DNA of 64,000 bases from CAIYRG01 sp965247505 (GCA_965247505.1 OZ252020.1:3720001-3784000); one strand, 5' to 3'. Shown: positions 1 to 8,742, numbered from the stretch's first letter. A program made the numbers and translations. Notes: generated by a model from the letters alone, not told the origin.

Positions 1-654
1 AGAGATCGCTCGCTCTTCGTTAATATTGCAATCGATGCCGGCATCCACCGCAAAGCACAGCCCGCGCGCCTGCCGGACAATATTTACGGTACCGCCGTTT
101 GGGAGTGGGAGCTTTATTCCACGCCCTCACGCGATGCACGCATCAAGACGGCATTTGCCGCGTTCCATGAAGATCTTGGGCGCATGATTGAGATGTGGCG
201 TCAGCGCGATAAGCGCATCATTTATGACGGGCTTTTCCTCGATGAGGATTTGCAGGAAATGTATGCGGAAGAATCCGCCGCCTGCAACATGACCTACCGC
301 AACTCGAGGGGCACACAGGTCACGCTCAATTTCGATCAGATGGCAAAACGCATTTTCACCATGAGCTTCGATCCCTATCACTGCATTGAGCGCCGCTGGG
401 GCGCGAGCGATCCGGCCGAACTGGCCTCCTGCGCCGACGATCAAACCAAACAACGCTGGTATCTGGCCGAACAGCGCCTGCGCAACCAAATAGATCGAAC
501 CTATGACGCGCGAATGGATCACAACGTAGCCGAGCTCGAACAGCAGCCGCGGGGAAGCGGCGTCAATCAGCCGCCGGCTGTGGACGTCAATCATCTGATT
601 TCCAATGTCGGCTATCGCGTCGAATTCCAGGGCATGAGTCCGGTCGGGCGGTAG
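1..654 (+). CDS. Unknown protein, 5' end outside the window
   Basis: The reading frame is open from the first base of the window to a TAG at 652-654, so at least 217 residues are visible and the start is missing. I do not recognise the family. The visible part is soluble in character, with no hydrophobic segment, and is rich in charged residues, Tyr and Trp. Cys occurs in short contexts such as SAACNM and LASCADD. The last third is Gln/Arg-rich. A decayed second copy of its 3' end lies at 4600-4735, on the far side of the next three genes. No function is proposed. Confidence 0.7.
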   Translation, partial: RDRSLFVNIAIDAGIHRKAQPARLPDNIYGTAVWEWELYSTPSRDARIKTAFAAFHEDLGRMIEMWRQRDKRIIYDGLFLDEDLQEMYAEESAACNMTYRNSRGTQVTLNFDQMAKRIFTMSFDPYHCIERRWGASDPAELASCADDQTKQRWYLAEQRLRNQIDRTYDARMDHNVAELEQQPRGSGVNQPPAVDVNHLISNVGYRVEFQGMSPVGR

Positions 655-708
655 GCGCGGTTCGCGCTACACAACCTCTGCCCTTCTTGGCAAGCCCGGC
701 TCGGCTGG

Positions 709-1692
709 TCACTCGAGGATATAGCGCAGCGCGTTCTCCGGATCGCAGGTGAACGGCAACATCTCAGCTCCCGGTGAATAGTCCCAGTAATAACCACCCT
801 CAAATGGTTCGGCCAGATATTCGGGGTCCTCCAGAAAATAGTTTATGAGTAGCCGCGTTCCGTCCTCACTGAGTTCGTATAGCTCAACGACATGCTTCTG
901 CGCTGCGGAAGGAATCCCAAACAAATTGCCATTGCGCAAATCGGAAAATTGGACCGTGTCTACGACTAAGGTCTCTCGCTCCCACCGCCCAATGGAATGG
1001 CCTTGAAGCGTCCGCTCTGCGTTCTCCGGATGGCCGCGACCGTCCATAAAAACCGTTCGCTCTGAGCTATAAAATTCGCTGCTGAAGAGGACTCGGTCGT
1101 CCAGAATCTCGATTTCATACATATACGGCACTGTCGCGAAAAAAGGCGGAACCAAAGCTACGCATTGCGCCGTCGGGCTATCCGCATTTGTGTATGCAGC
1201 TTGCCAGCTAGCCCCTGCTGCCGTTGGCGCCGGCATCGCCACACTTCGTGTCGCGAATGCGCGGATGCCATCCCAGACCCCGGCGATGCCTGTTGCCCGA
1301 ACGGTCGACTCGTTGCCGCGTGATCGCGGGGTCAATACTGCGCCATCGCTCGGCGCAAGTGAGACTAACCGCGCATGCGTTCTTTCGGTGCCCCGCGCTG
1401 GGTTTACTCTAGCCGTGACCACGTCGCCTGGTGCGAGTGTCGTGGCTGTCCATCCGCTTCGAATCATAAGAGATGTGGGATCTCCTTCAATTTCCCATTG
1501 CGTAACTTGCCCATTGCCATCACTGACCTCGACATTGATGTAGACATGCGGGTTGGTCCATTCGAAGCTCGTTACAGTGCCTTGGAATGTAACAACGGCC
1601 TGCAAATCAAACATCGCGGCGCTATGATGTGCAGCAGCCGGATAAACGAATCCAAAAACTGCGGCAAAGATCACGCCATAAACGGGCTTCAT
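709..1692 (-). CDS. DUF6152-family secreted protein
   Basis: About 327 residues. I chose the ATG at 1692 because a GGGAGG ribosome site lies about 7 bases upstream of it; an ATG 16 codons further upstream has none. The N-terminus is a signal peptide (MKPVYGVIFAAVFGF, cleavage probably after the PAAA of PAAAHHSAAMFD). The mature N-terminus HHSAAMFD followed by GTVTSFEWTNPHVYI is the hallmark of DUF6152, a family of periplasmic or exported proteins of unknown function. The second half is a separate domain without a signature I know. The gene is convergent with the upstream unknown gene and divergent from the molybdenum hydroxylase pair. Confidence 0.75.
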   Translation of the reverse strand: MKPVYGVIFAAVFGFVYPAAAHHSAAMFDLQAVVTFQGTVTSFEWTNPHVYINVEVSDGNGQVTQWEIEGDPTSLMIRSGWTATTLAPGDVVTARVNPARGTERTHARLVSLAPSDGAVLTPRSRGNESTVRATGIAGVWDGIRAFATRSVAMPAPTAAGASWQAAYTNADSPTAQCVALVPPFFATVPYMYEIEILDDRVLFSSEFYSSERTVFMDGRGHPENAERTLQGHSIGRWERETLVVDTVQFSDLRNGNLFGIPSAAQKHVVELYELSEDGTRLLINYFLEDPEYLAEPFEGGYYWDYSPGAEMLPFTCDPENALRYILE

Positions 1693-1944
1693 GGTGCGCC
1701 TCCCATTTTCGATCAAGCGCCGATTAGATGAATTAGACAAGCATGCAGCATGAACTCTTTGAGGTCGAGCTTATCTCGGCTCAGCGAGATTTGTCGGGTC
1801 CCTGCGGGACCTCTTCGCCAGCATTTTCTCTCAACTCTTGCGGCGCGGCATGGTAGGGTCGATCCGTCCTGTGCGCTGCGCTTGTAGGCGTTTGCATATG
1901 GGGCCTGGTCAGGGCGAATTGATCGAGTCTGAAGGAGAAACGGA

Positions 1945-2397
1945 TTGGCTGCGTTCACTCTCAATGGTCAGCGCACAGAATTGTCGGTCAATGGCACGAC
2001 GCCGCTCCTTTGGGTGCTGCGCGAGCACCTCAAGATAACGGGTACGAAATTCGGCTGCGGAATTGGGTCCTGCGGCTCCTGCACGGTGCACGTTGATGGC
2101 CGCGCGATGCGCTCCTGCGCCATAGCCGTCGAACTCGTCGAGGGCAAAGCGGTCACCACAATTGAAGGGCTTTCGCCCGATGGCAGCCATCCGCTGCAGA
2201 AGGCCTGGCTCGCCGAGCAGGTGCCGCAATGCGGCTACTGCCAGTCCGGCCAGATCATGCAGGCGGACGAGCTATTGGCCACGACCAAGAGCCCGACGCG
2301 AGAGCAGATCGTCGAGCACATGGACGGCAACATCTGCCGTTGCGGCACCTATCTCAAGATCATCCGCGCCATAGAGCGCGCGGCGCGGGAGGGCTAA
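1945..2397 (+). CDS. [2Fe-2S] small subunit of a molybdenum hydroxylase (IorA-like)
   Basis: 150 residues, the normal size for the iron-sulfur subunit of isoquinoline 1-oxidoreductase-type enzymes. The plant-ferredoxin-like cluster has Cys38, Cys43, Cys46 and Cys58 (GCGIGSCGSCTVHV). The second, helical cluster domain has Cys96, Cys99, Cys131 and Cys133 (QCGYCQSGQIM, NICRCGTY). All eight ligands are present. The start is TTG at 1945 behind GAAGGAG at 1931-1937. It lies 3 bases upstream of the molybdopterin subunit and should pass electrons from that subunit to an outside acceptor. No FAD subunit is encoded nearby, which fits the IorAB type. The substrate cannot be told from sequence. Confidence 0.88.
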   Translation: MAAFTLNGQRTELSVNGTTPLLWVLREHLKITGTKFGCGIGSCGSCTVHVDGRAMRSCAIAVELVEGKAVTTIEGLSPDGSHPLQKAWLAEQVPQCGYCQSGQIMQADELLATTKSPTREQIVEHMDGNICRCGTYLKIIRAIERAAREG

Positions 2398-2400
2398 GTC

Positions 2401-4599
2401 GTGGCCATCACGCATCGCGATACCAACCGGCGCAGCTTCCTGAAGGAGAGTGCTGCGGGTCTCAGTTTTGCGTTCACGCTCATCGCCGACCCGCGTTCAA
2501 TCATCAGCGAGGCCGATGCGGCGGATGCGCCGCTCGCAACCGCCTGGGTCACGATCGCGACCGATGGGGCGATCGTGATCGTCTCGCCGTCATTTGAGAT
2601 GGGGCAGGGTACCTTCACAGCCTTGGCAGCGGTGCTAGCGGACGAATTAGACGCCGACTGGTTGCAGGTGAAAATCACCCCGCCCCCGGTGTGGGATGAA
2701 GACCTCTACGGAAATCCGCAATTCCAAAAGAAAATCCATACCGTAGCGAGCATGGCAACGCGCGGTTACTTTCAGCCGATGCGGATCGCTGGCGCGCAAG
2801 CGCGCCGCGTGCTGCTTGATGCGGTGGCCGCACAATGGGGCGTGCCGGTCGGAGAGCTTTTGACCGAGCCGGGCATCGTCGTGCATGAGGCGACGAACCG
2901 CCGCATCAGCTATGGCGAGATCGCGAGCTTCGCGACGGTCCCAGCCGAACTGCCGAATATCGAGGATTCGGACCTCAAGCTGGCAGCGCGTTTTCGCTAC
3001 ATCGGCACGGATGTGCCACGCACCGAATTGCCGCTCAAAATCAATGGCGCTGCGAAATACGGCATGGATGCCCAGGTGCCCGGAATGGTCTATGCGGCGG
3101 TTCTGCACGCGCCCTATCAAGGCGGAGCGCCGGACATTGTGGATGATGCGGCGGCGCGGCAAGTGCCCGGGATAATTGATGTGGTGCGAACCCCGGACAG
3201 CGTTGCAGTCATCGGAAACACTGTCGAGGACACCCAGCGCGCAAAGAACCTTCTCGACGTCACATGGTCGAATGCGCCGGCGGCGTCATATGACAGCGAA
3301 CGCGCTTTGGATTTATGGGCGGCGATCGCGCGCGACAAGAGCCAAGTGGGTGTCCCCAACCTCCCGGTCGGCGACGCTAGGTCCGCGATGGCTGGTGCGG
3401 CCAAAACAATCCAAGGCGAATATCGCACAAGCTATGTGTGTCACGCGGCGATGGAGCCGCTGAACGCGACCGCCTCCGTCAGCGCCGACGGCAAATCGGC
3501 GGAAATCTGGGCCAGTTCGCAGAGCGCAACGGAATTGCTCAATCAGGTTGCGGGTCTGCTGCAAACAGAACGCTCAAACATTATTTTTCATTCGCACTTC
3601 ATCGGCGGCGGATTTGGCCGCCGCGGTAGCGAGCAGGACGTCGTGCTGGAGGCCGTCCGCCTCTCCAAGGCAGTCGGCAAGCCGGTTAAGCTGATTTGGA
3701 GCCGGGAGGAAGACATTGCCTTCGGCAAGTTCCGCCCGATGACCGCGCATCACCTTGAGGCTGGATTCGACACCAGCGGTAAGCTCATCGCCTGGCACCA
3801 TCGCGTGGTCGCCGAGTCGATCAACGCGTACCGGGGACGCTCAACAATTGACTCTCAGATGGTGGACGGGGTTGTCATGTTTACGACGTCGCTGGATCAT
3901 TATCCGATCCCCAACAAGCTCGCGGAGCACATCGTCCAGCAGCATAATGCGCGGCTCTCAACCCTGCGCGGTGTCGGCGTCGGCCCCAACGCTTTTGCAA
4001 TCGAGAGCTTCCTTGACGAAATCGCCAAGGAAATGGGCAAGGACCCGGTGGCGTTCCGGCTAGACATTTCCCAAGGAATTCCCCGCCTGCAGAATTTACT
4101 GCGTATCGTTGCGGAGATGTCGGACTGGACGCGCACACGCGAAGGGCGGGCACTTGGCGTTGCCGTGCAGGAAAAGGCTCAGACGATCTCTACCGGTGTT
4201 GCCGAAGTCTCGGTCGATCGGACAAGCGGCAGGATCAAAGTACATAATTTCTGGGTTGCGATCGATGCCGGGCTCGCGGTGCAGCCGCGCAACCTTGCGG
4301 CTCAGACGGAAGGCAGCCTTATTTGGGGTCTGGGGCATACCTTACGTGAAAAAGTCACGATCAAGGACGGCCGCGTGCAGCAGACAAATTATCCCGACTA
4401 CCAGGTCGCGCGTATGTCGGACGTGCCGAATATCGAAGTGAGGGTGGTCTCCACGGACCATCCGCCGACCGGCGCGGGAGAGGACGGAGTGGCGCTGGCC
4501 GCTGGCGCGGTCGGCAACGCCTTTGCAGCTCTCACAGGCGTGCGTCTGCGCGAGATTCCTTTCGACTCCGAACAGGTGCGTGGCGCGCTCAGTGCGTGA
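2401..4599 (+). CDS. Molybdopterin-binding large subunit (IorB-like, xanthine dehydrogenase family)
   Basis: 732 residues with a GTG start, directly after the [2Fe-2S] subunit. The N-terminus carries a twin-arginine signal (NRRSFLKESA, Arg10-Arg11, then a hydrophobic stretch), so the folded pair should be exported to the periplasm. Molybdenum-cofactor motifs are visible: GGGFGRRG near residue 401, GVGVGPNAFAIESFLDE, and GAGEDG near residue 692, which contains the expected active-site Glu. The single-chain length and Tat signal match aldehyde or isoquinoline oxidoreductase beta subunits. Cofactor insertion normally needs an XdhC-like chaperone, and none is seen here. The gene pair sits between the two copies of a repeated gene end (see 4600-4735), which suggests a rearranged locus. 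Confidence 0.85.
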   Translation: MAITHRDTNRRSFLKESAAGLSFAFTLIADPRSIISEADAADAPLATAWVTIATDGAIVIVSPSFEMGQGTFTALAAVLADELDADWLQVKITPPPVWDEDLYGNPQFQKKIHTVASMATRGYFQPMRIAGAQARRVLLDAVAAQWGVPVGELLTEPGIVVHEATNRRISYGEIASFATVPAELPNIEDSDLKLAARFRYIGTDVPRTELPLKINGAAKYGMDAQVPGMVYAAVLHAPYQGGAPDIVDDAAARQVPGIIDVVRTPDSVAVIGNTVEDTQRAKNLLDVTWSNAPAASYDSERALDLWAAIARDKSQVGVPNLPVGDARSAMAGAAKTIQGEYRTSYVCHAAMEPLNATASVSADGKSAEIWASSQSATELLNQVAGLLQTERSNIIFHSHFIGGGFGRRGSEQDVVLEAVRLSKAVGKPVKLIWSREEDIAFGKFRPMTAHHLEAGFDTSGKLIAWHHRVVAESINAYRGRSTIDSQMVDGVVMFTTSLDHYPIPNKLAEHIVQQHNARLSTLRGVGVGPNAFAIESFLDEIAKEMGKDPVAFRLDISQGIPRLQNLLRIVAEMSDWTRTREGRALGVAVQEKAQTISTGVAEVSVDRTSGRIKVHNFWVAIDAGLAVQPRNLAAQTEGSLIWGLGHTLREKVTIKDGRVQQTNYPDYQVARMSDVPNIEVRVVSTDHPPTGAGEDGVALAAGAVGNAFAALTGVRLREIPFDSEQVRGALSA

Positions 4600-4735
4600 G
4601 CGGATCCGGCCGAGCTGGCCTTCTGCGCCGACAGCGTAGAAACAGCCGCCGCCCGTGGACGTGAATCATCTGATTTCCCATGCCCGCTATCGCGTCGAAT
4701 TTCAGGGCATGAGCCCGGTCGGACGGTAGGGGCGG
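4600..4735 (+). pseudogene. Decayed partial duplicate of the 3' end of the gene at 1-654
   Basis: Immediately after the IorB-like stop codon the sequence resembles 409-660: GATCCGGCCGA.CTGGCC.TC and then TGCGCCGAC match the region around 410-440. After a gap of about 120 bases, GTGGACGT.AATCATCTGATT through GGTCGG.CGGTAG matches 570-660. The copy has point changes and a large internal deletion, and it has no start. It is best read as the relic of a duplication or of an insertion/translocation that left the iorAB-like genes between two copies. Confidence 0.75.
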
Positions 4736-4760
4736 CATTTCTTTCTAGATAACAACTAAA

Positions 4761-4909
4761 TGTCATGGCCCGGCCCGCATGCTTTGCATGCGAATCTAAC
4801 AATTGGCGCGTAAAACGCGCCGGGCGAGGCCACCCAGGTGAACGTAAGATGTTTTATTGGCGCATTGACATGCGCCTACTGGGTGGCCCGATCAAGTCGG
4901 GCCATGACA
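4761..4909. repeat. Multi-hairpin palindromic intergenic element
   Basis: The outer arms are TGTCATGGCCCG (4761-4772) and its perfect complement CGGGCCATGACA (4898-4909). Inside are further perfect inverted pairs: GCATGC TTT GCATGC near 4777-4791, GGCGCG TAAAA CGCGCC near 4805-4821, GGCCACCCAG (4828-4837) with CTGGGTGGCC (4879-4888), and a GCGCAT...ATGCGC hairpin within the last pair. Together they could fold as a branched, cloverleaf-like structure. It lies between two convergent genes, so bidirectional termination or a mobile palindromic repeat are both possible. Confidence 0.7.
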
Positions 4910-4936
4910 AGCTAGGGTAGTTGCTGCCGCGTCCCC

Positions 4937-6496
4937 CTAATACGCCCGGGAGATCAGCACTTCCTCGACGCCGTCTTCGCCGGTGAAAATGCATTTACCG
5001 GGGCTCACCGGCTGATCGAGCGGCGCATTGCGGATGGAAAGTTTTAGCGCTTTTAAATCCGCTTCTACCTTGTCCAGTGCCGGTCCGGTCGGCGCGGACC
5101 AAGGTGCGCGCACCCAGCCCTTGAACTCGACGGCTTCGTCGTCATCGCCTGTTGATGCGCCAAAATAATCGCTCAGCTCGGCCATGGAGTTTATGTCGCT
5201 ACGAATATTGGAATCCAAACGCGTCTTGGCTTCCACATAGAGGTTTTCCTGAATCGCGACCAGCATGTTGGTGACATCGCCGACAAATGCATCTTGAGCT
5301 GCGCGATTCGAGATGACTTTATCGCCATCGCGCAATTTATCGCGCCGAATGTAAGTGACGTTTGAAGCCGCGACATCGCGCGGGCCGATCTCAAGAATAA
5401 TTGGCGCGCCGCGGCGCACCCAGTTCCAGCGCTTATCAGCGGATTTGATATCTTTCTTATCGAGGAGCACGCGCACGCTCTCGCCAAAGGCAGATTGACT
5501 GCCGATTTGCTTTACCAACATCTCGCAAAAACTAAGCACATTGGAATCTTCGGGTTTGCCGCGCAGCATCGGCACGATCACCACTTGGCGCGGCGCGATC
5601 GCGGGCGGCACGCGCAAGCCGTCATCGTCGCCATGGGTCATCACCATGCCGCCAACCAGCCGTGTGGAAACGCCCCAGCTTGTCGTGTGGCAAAAAGTTA
5701 GATCGCCGGCCTCATTCTGAAAGTGGATGCTTTGCGCTTCCGCGAAATGGGTGCCGAGATAATGCGAGGTGCCGGCTTGCAGCGCCTTGCCGTCTTGCAT
5801 CATCGCTTCGATGGAAAAAGTGTTGTCGGCGCCGGGAAAACGCTCATTTGCGGATTTCTCGCCCGCGATCACCGGCATGGCGAGGGTTGTCTCGGAAAAA
5901 TTTCGATAGAGCTCGAGAATCTTCATGGTCTCGGCCATGGCGTCGTTGGCATCGGCATGGGCGGTGTGGCCCTCCTGCCAAAGAAATTCCGCCGTGCGCA
6001 GAAAGAGCCTAGTGCGCATTTCCCAGCGCACCACATTGGCCCATTGATTGATGAGAAGCGGTAGATCGCGATAGCTTCTGATCCAGCGCGAAAAGGCATC
6101 GCCGATAATGGTCTCGGAAGTCGGCCGCACGATCAGCGGTTCTTCAAGCTTTGCTTCCGGGTCGGGCTGAAGCTTTCCCTCGATCATCTTCAGCCGGTGA
6201 TGGGTCACGACCGCCATTTCCTTGGCGAAGCCCTCGACATGCTGGGCCTCTTTGGCGATGAAGCTCATCGGGATGAAAAGCGGGAAGTAGCAATTCTCGT
6301 GGCCGGTTTCTTTGATTCGCGCGTCCAGCTCCTTTTGCATCAGTTCCCAAACGCCATAGCCCCATGTCTTGATGATCATGGAGCCACGCACCGGGCTGGG
6401 CTCGGCCAAATCGGCCTCGCGCACAACCGCTTGATACCAATTGGGGAAGTTCGGGAGCGCGCCGAGGGTCCGGGTGGTGCTTAGGGCGCGTTGCAT
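4937..6496 (-). CDS. proS: Prolyl-tRNA synthetase, archaeal/eukaryotic type
   Basis: 519 residues from the ATG at 6496, which has GGAG 7 bases upstream; an ATG at 6532 lacks a ribosome site. It charges tRNA-Pro. The class II core is of the type 3 (archaeal/eukaryotic-like) form: PSPVRGSMIIKTWGYGVWE, then VRPTSETIIGDAFSRWI, then motif 2 in WEMRTRLFLRTAEFLWQEGH, then GTSHYLG and FCHTTSWGVSTRLVG. The C-terminus ends in the family's conserved tyrosine (ISRAY). It lacks the arrangement of the usual alphaproteobacterial ProRS (LLMPTLQ, FGPTNEE motifs). It is divergently placed from lolC. Non-orthologous replacement by transfer is an inference. Confidence 0.93.
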   Translation of the reverse strand: MQRALSTTRTLGALPNFPNWYQAVVREADLAEPSPVRGSMIIKTWGYGVWELMQKELDARIKETGHENCYFPLFIPMSFIAKEAQHVEGFAKEMAVVTHHRLKMIEGKLQPDPEAKLEEPLIVRPTSETIIGDAFSRWIRSYRDLPLLINQWANVVRWEMRTRLFLRTAEFLWQEGHTAHADANDAMAETMKILELYRNFSETTLAMPVIAGEKSANERFPGADNTFSIEAMMQDGKALQAGTSHYLGTHFAEAQSIHFQNEAGDLTFCHTTSWGVSTRLVGGMVMTHGDDDGLRVPPAIAPRQVVIVPMLRGKPEDSNVLSFCEMLVKQIGSQSAFGESVRVLLDKKDIKSADKRWNWVRRGAPIILEIGPRDVAASNVTYIRRDKLRDGDKVISNRAAQDAFVGDVTNMLVAIQENLYVEAKTRLDSNIRSDINSMAELSDYFGASTGDDDEAVEFKGWVRAPWSAPTGPALDKVEADLKALKLSIRNAPLDQPVSPGKCIFTGEDGVEEVLISRAY

Positions 6497-6588
6497 GGAA
6501 GACTCCAAAACGGCGAATCGCAGATTCGCCACATTAGGCTTGTATGCTTAAGTAGTAACCGAAGCGATTTGCGGTAAAAAGAGCCTTG

Positions 6589-7851
6589 ATGGCCAAATCT
6601 GTGCGTTCCTTTTCGGCCTTCGAGTGGATGGTCGCAATGCGCTATTTGCGCCCGAGGCGCAAAGAGGCCTTCATTTCCATTATCTCGATCCTCTCGCTCG
6701 CCGGCATCGCTCTGGGCGTGGCGACGCTTATCATCGTGATGAGCGTCATGAACGGATTTCGCACCCAGCTTCTCGACCGTATTCTCGGGCTTCAAGGCCA
6801 TGTTTTGGTTCAAAGCTATAGCCAAGTGATTTCCGATTTCGATATTGTGGTGGAGCAAATCCTCGAAGTGCCCGGCGTCGTCAGCGCCTATCCCATGGTC
6901 GAGGGTCAGGTGTTGGTCAGCTCGCAGAACGGCACGCAGGGCGGCTTGGTGCGCGGCATGCGGCGCGACGATCTTATTGGGCTCACGACGGTTTCGGAGA
7001 CTTTGAGCGCGGGCGCGCTCGAGGGATTCGACGAAAACCAATCCGTCATTTTGGGCGGCCGGCTTGCCGTGCAGCTTGGCGCGCAGATAGGCGATCCCAT
7101 CACCTTGATTGCGCCGCGCGGTGCGGTCACGCCTTTCGGGACCACGCCACGGGTCAAAACCTATCGCGTTGCCGGGACCTTCAATGTCGGCATGTCGGAA
7201 TATGATCAGATTTTTGTCTTTGCCCCGCTCGCCGAGGCCCAGCTTTTTTTCAACGAGGGCATGAACGTCAACGCGATCGAAGTGATGGTCGACGACCCCG
7301 ACAATATCGGGCCCCTGCGCATGGCAGTGTCCGAAGCCATCGGTAATGAATTTCGTGTCACCGATTGGCAGCAGGTCAATGGGAGCCTTTTTGGCGCGCT
7401 CCAGGTCGAACGCTTTGTGATGTTCATGATTCTCACCATGATCATCATCGTCGCGGCGCTGAACATCGTCTCCGGTCTTATCATGTTGGTGAAGGATAAG
7501 GGGTCGGACATCGCCATCATGCGCACCATGGGCGCAACGCGCGGCGCCATCATGCGGGTCTTCTTTATTGCCGGTTCCGCCATCGGCGTGATTGGAACAC
7601 TTGTCGGCTTTTTGTTGGGCCTGCTTGTGTGCAGCAATATCGAGCCCATTCGGCAAGCCTTTATCAGCCTCACCGGAATTAATCCGTTCGATCCGACGGT
7701 CTATTTCCTCGATCAGATGAGCGCCGAAGTGGAGAATGTCGAAGTGGCCGCCGTTGTTATTATGGCGCTGGTGCTTTCCTTCCTCGCGACACTCTATCCC
7801 TCTTGGCGCGCAGCACGGCTCGATCCTGTCGAGGCGCTTCGCTATGAGTGA
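6589..7851 (+). CDS. lolC: Lipoprotein-releasing ABC transporter permease LolC/LolE
   Basis: 420 residues from the ATG at 6589 (a TTG codon precedes it in frame). It is the inner-membrane permease of the Lol system, which extracts lipoproteins from the inner membrane for transfer to LolA. The N-terminal signature is FEWMVAMRYLRPRRKEAF, followed by a first membrane helix (ISILSLAGIALGVATLIIVM) and MNGFR. A large periplasmic domain follows at about 50-270, then three C-terminal helices including NIVSGLIMLVKDKGSDIAIM and the FtsX-type end TLYPSWRAARLDPVEALRYE. Alphaproteobacteria usually have one such permease working as a homodimer. It overlaps lolD by 8 bases, so the two are co-translated. Confidence 0.92.
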   Translation: MAKSVRSFSAFEWMVAMRYLRPRRKEAFISIISILSLAGIALGVATLIIVMSVMNGFRTQLLDRILGLQGHVLVQSYSQVISDFDIVVEQILEVPGVVSAYPMVEGQVLVSSQNGTQGGLVRGMRRDDLIGLTTVSETLSAGALEGFDENQSVILGGRLAVQLGAQIGDPITLIAPRGAVTPFGTTPRVKTYRVAGTFNVGMSEYDQIFVFAPLAEAQLFFNEGMNVNAIEVMVDDPDNIGPLRMAVSEAIGNEFRVTDWQQVNGSLFGALQVERFVMFMILTMIIIVAALNIVSGLIMLVKDKGSDIAIMRTMGATRGAIMRVFFIAGSAIGVIGTLVGFLLGLLVCSNIEPIRQAFISLTGINPFDPTVYFLDQMSAEVENVEVAAVVIMALVLSFLATLYPSWRAARLDPVEALRYE

Positions 7852-8530
7852 AGCGGCGCTGCAACTCGACAAAGTTACCCGCGTCTATCATCAGGCCGGG
7901 GTCGATCTGAACGTATTTCACGACATCTCTTTTACTCTAGCGCCAGGTGAGATCGTTGCCCTTGTCGGCCAGTCGGGCGCGGGCAAATCTTCGCTTCTAC
8001 ATATTGCCGGTCTTTTGGAGGGGCCGACTTCCGGAGAGGTCATAATTGCAGGGCGCGCCGCATCGCGACTGCCTGAGGTTGAGCGCACAACCATTCGCCG
8101 CGAAACGCTCGGCTTCGTCTATCAGGCTCATCATTTGCTGCCCGAATTTTCCGCGCTGGAAAACGTCGCCATGCCGCGGCGGATCGCAGGTGAGACGAGA
8201 GCCAGTGCGGAAATCGAAGCGAAGCGGCTTTTGGGCGAGGTGGGATTGGCTGAGCGTTTGACCCATCGCCCGGCGCAGCTTTCGGGCGGCGAGCAGCAGC
8301 GCGTTGCCATCGCCCGCGCGCTCGGCAATGCGCCGCGGATCTTGCTCGCCGACGAGCCCACGGGAAATCTCGACCCCCAGACCGCCGATTCCGTATTCGA
8401 CATGCTGATCGCGCTGGTGCGGGCTGAAGGTCTGGCCGCCCTGATTGCCACCCATAATTACGCCCTAGCTAAGAAAATGGACCGTACGCTGCTATTGCAG
8501 GACGGCGTTTTGGCGGCCCAGGCTGGGTAG
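7844..8530 (+). CDS. lolD: Lipoprotein-releasing ABC transporter ATPase LolD
   Basis: 228 residues. The ATG at 7844 overlaps the lolC stop, and the length fits LolD. The P-loop is GQSGAGKSS, the ABC signature is LSGGEQQRVAIARAL, and Walker B is ILLADEPTGNLD, followed by the switch His in ATHNYALA. It powers release of lipoproteins by the LolC permease. The gene order proS-lolC-lolD-dnaE is typical of alphaproteobacteria. Confidence 0.93.
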   Translation: MSEAALQLDKVTRVYHQAGVDLNVFHDISFTLAPGEIVALVGQSGAGKSSLLHIAGLLEGPTSGEVIIAGRAASRLPEVERTTIRRETLGFVYQAHHLLPEFSALENVAMPRRIAGETRASAEIEAKRLLGEVGLAERLTHRPAQLSGGEQQRVAIARALGNAPRILLADEPTGNLDPQTADSVFDMLIALVRAEGLAALIATHNYALAKKMDRTLLLQDGVLAAQAG

Positions 8531-8551
8531 CACCCCTTTCTTGACCACCTT

Positions 8552-8573
8552 TTGTTCTTGACGCCGAGAACAA
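8552..8573. promoter_or_regulatory. Perfect palindrome TTGTTCT-N8-AGAACAA
   Basis: Arms at 8552-8558 and 8567-8573 are perfect complements. A possible -35 (TTGACG) lies inside the loop, and AT-rich sequence follows about 17 bases later, so the palindrome could be an operator over a promoter for the small gene at 8627. It is poor in GC and has no T-run, which argues against a terminator for lolD. The binding protein is unknown. Confidence 0.35.
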
Positions 8574-8626
8574 GAATAAATTTAGAACATCTCTTCGATT
8601 TCAAGGTGATTTTATGGAGGGATGAA

Positions 8627-8716
8627 ATGGCAATCTGGTTTCAAGAAACGCTCGCAGCTTTAAGTATTGTGGTTTTTATGGGCTCGATTTTGCTGCTGAC
8701 CTCATTCAGCGGGTGA
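8627..8716 (+). CDS. 29-residue predicted membrane peptide
   Basis: ATG at 8627 behind a good ribosome site (TGGAGG at 8614-8619), ending at TGA 8714-8716. The peptide starts MAIWFQETLAAL and continues as one hydrophobic helix (SIVVFMGSILLLTSF), so it should sit in the inner membrane. It lies 96 bases after lolD and ends just before a repeat and the ISa insertion. I do not recognise it. The ribosome site and the consistent membrane-helix composition are the only support. Confidence 0.45.
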   Translation: MAIWFQETLAALSIVVFMGSILLLTSFSG

Positions 8717-8742
8717 ACGTCTAGGCTGTTTTTACGGATCCC

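Noticed and set aside
6481..7872. 463-codon minus-strand frame across lolC
   Set aside because: Antisense to lolC, His/Asp-rich composition typical of a shadow frame, no ribosome site.
8567..8597. GAAC...GAAC spacing near 8570-8595 as a second SOS box
   Set aside because: The gap is 13 bases, not 7.
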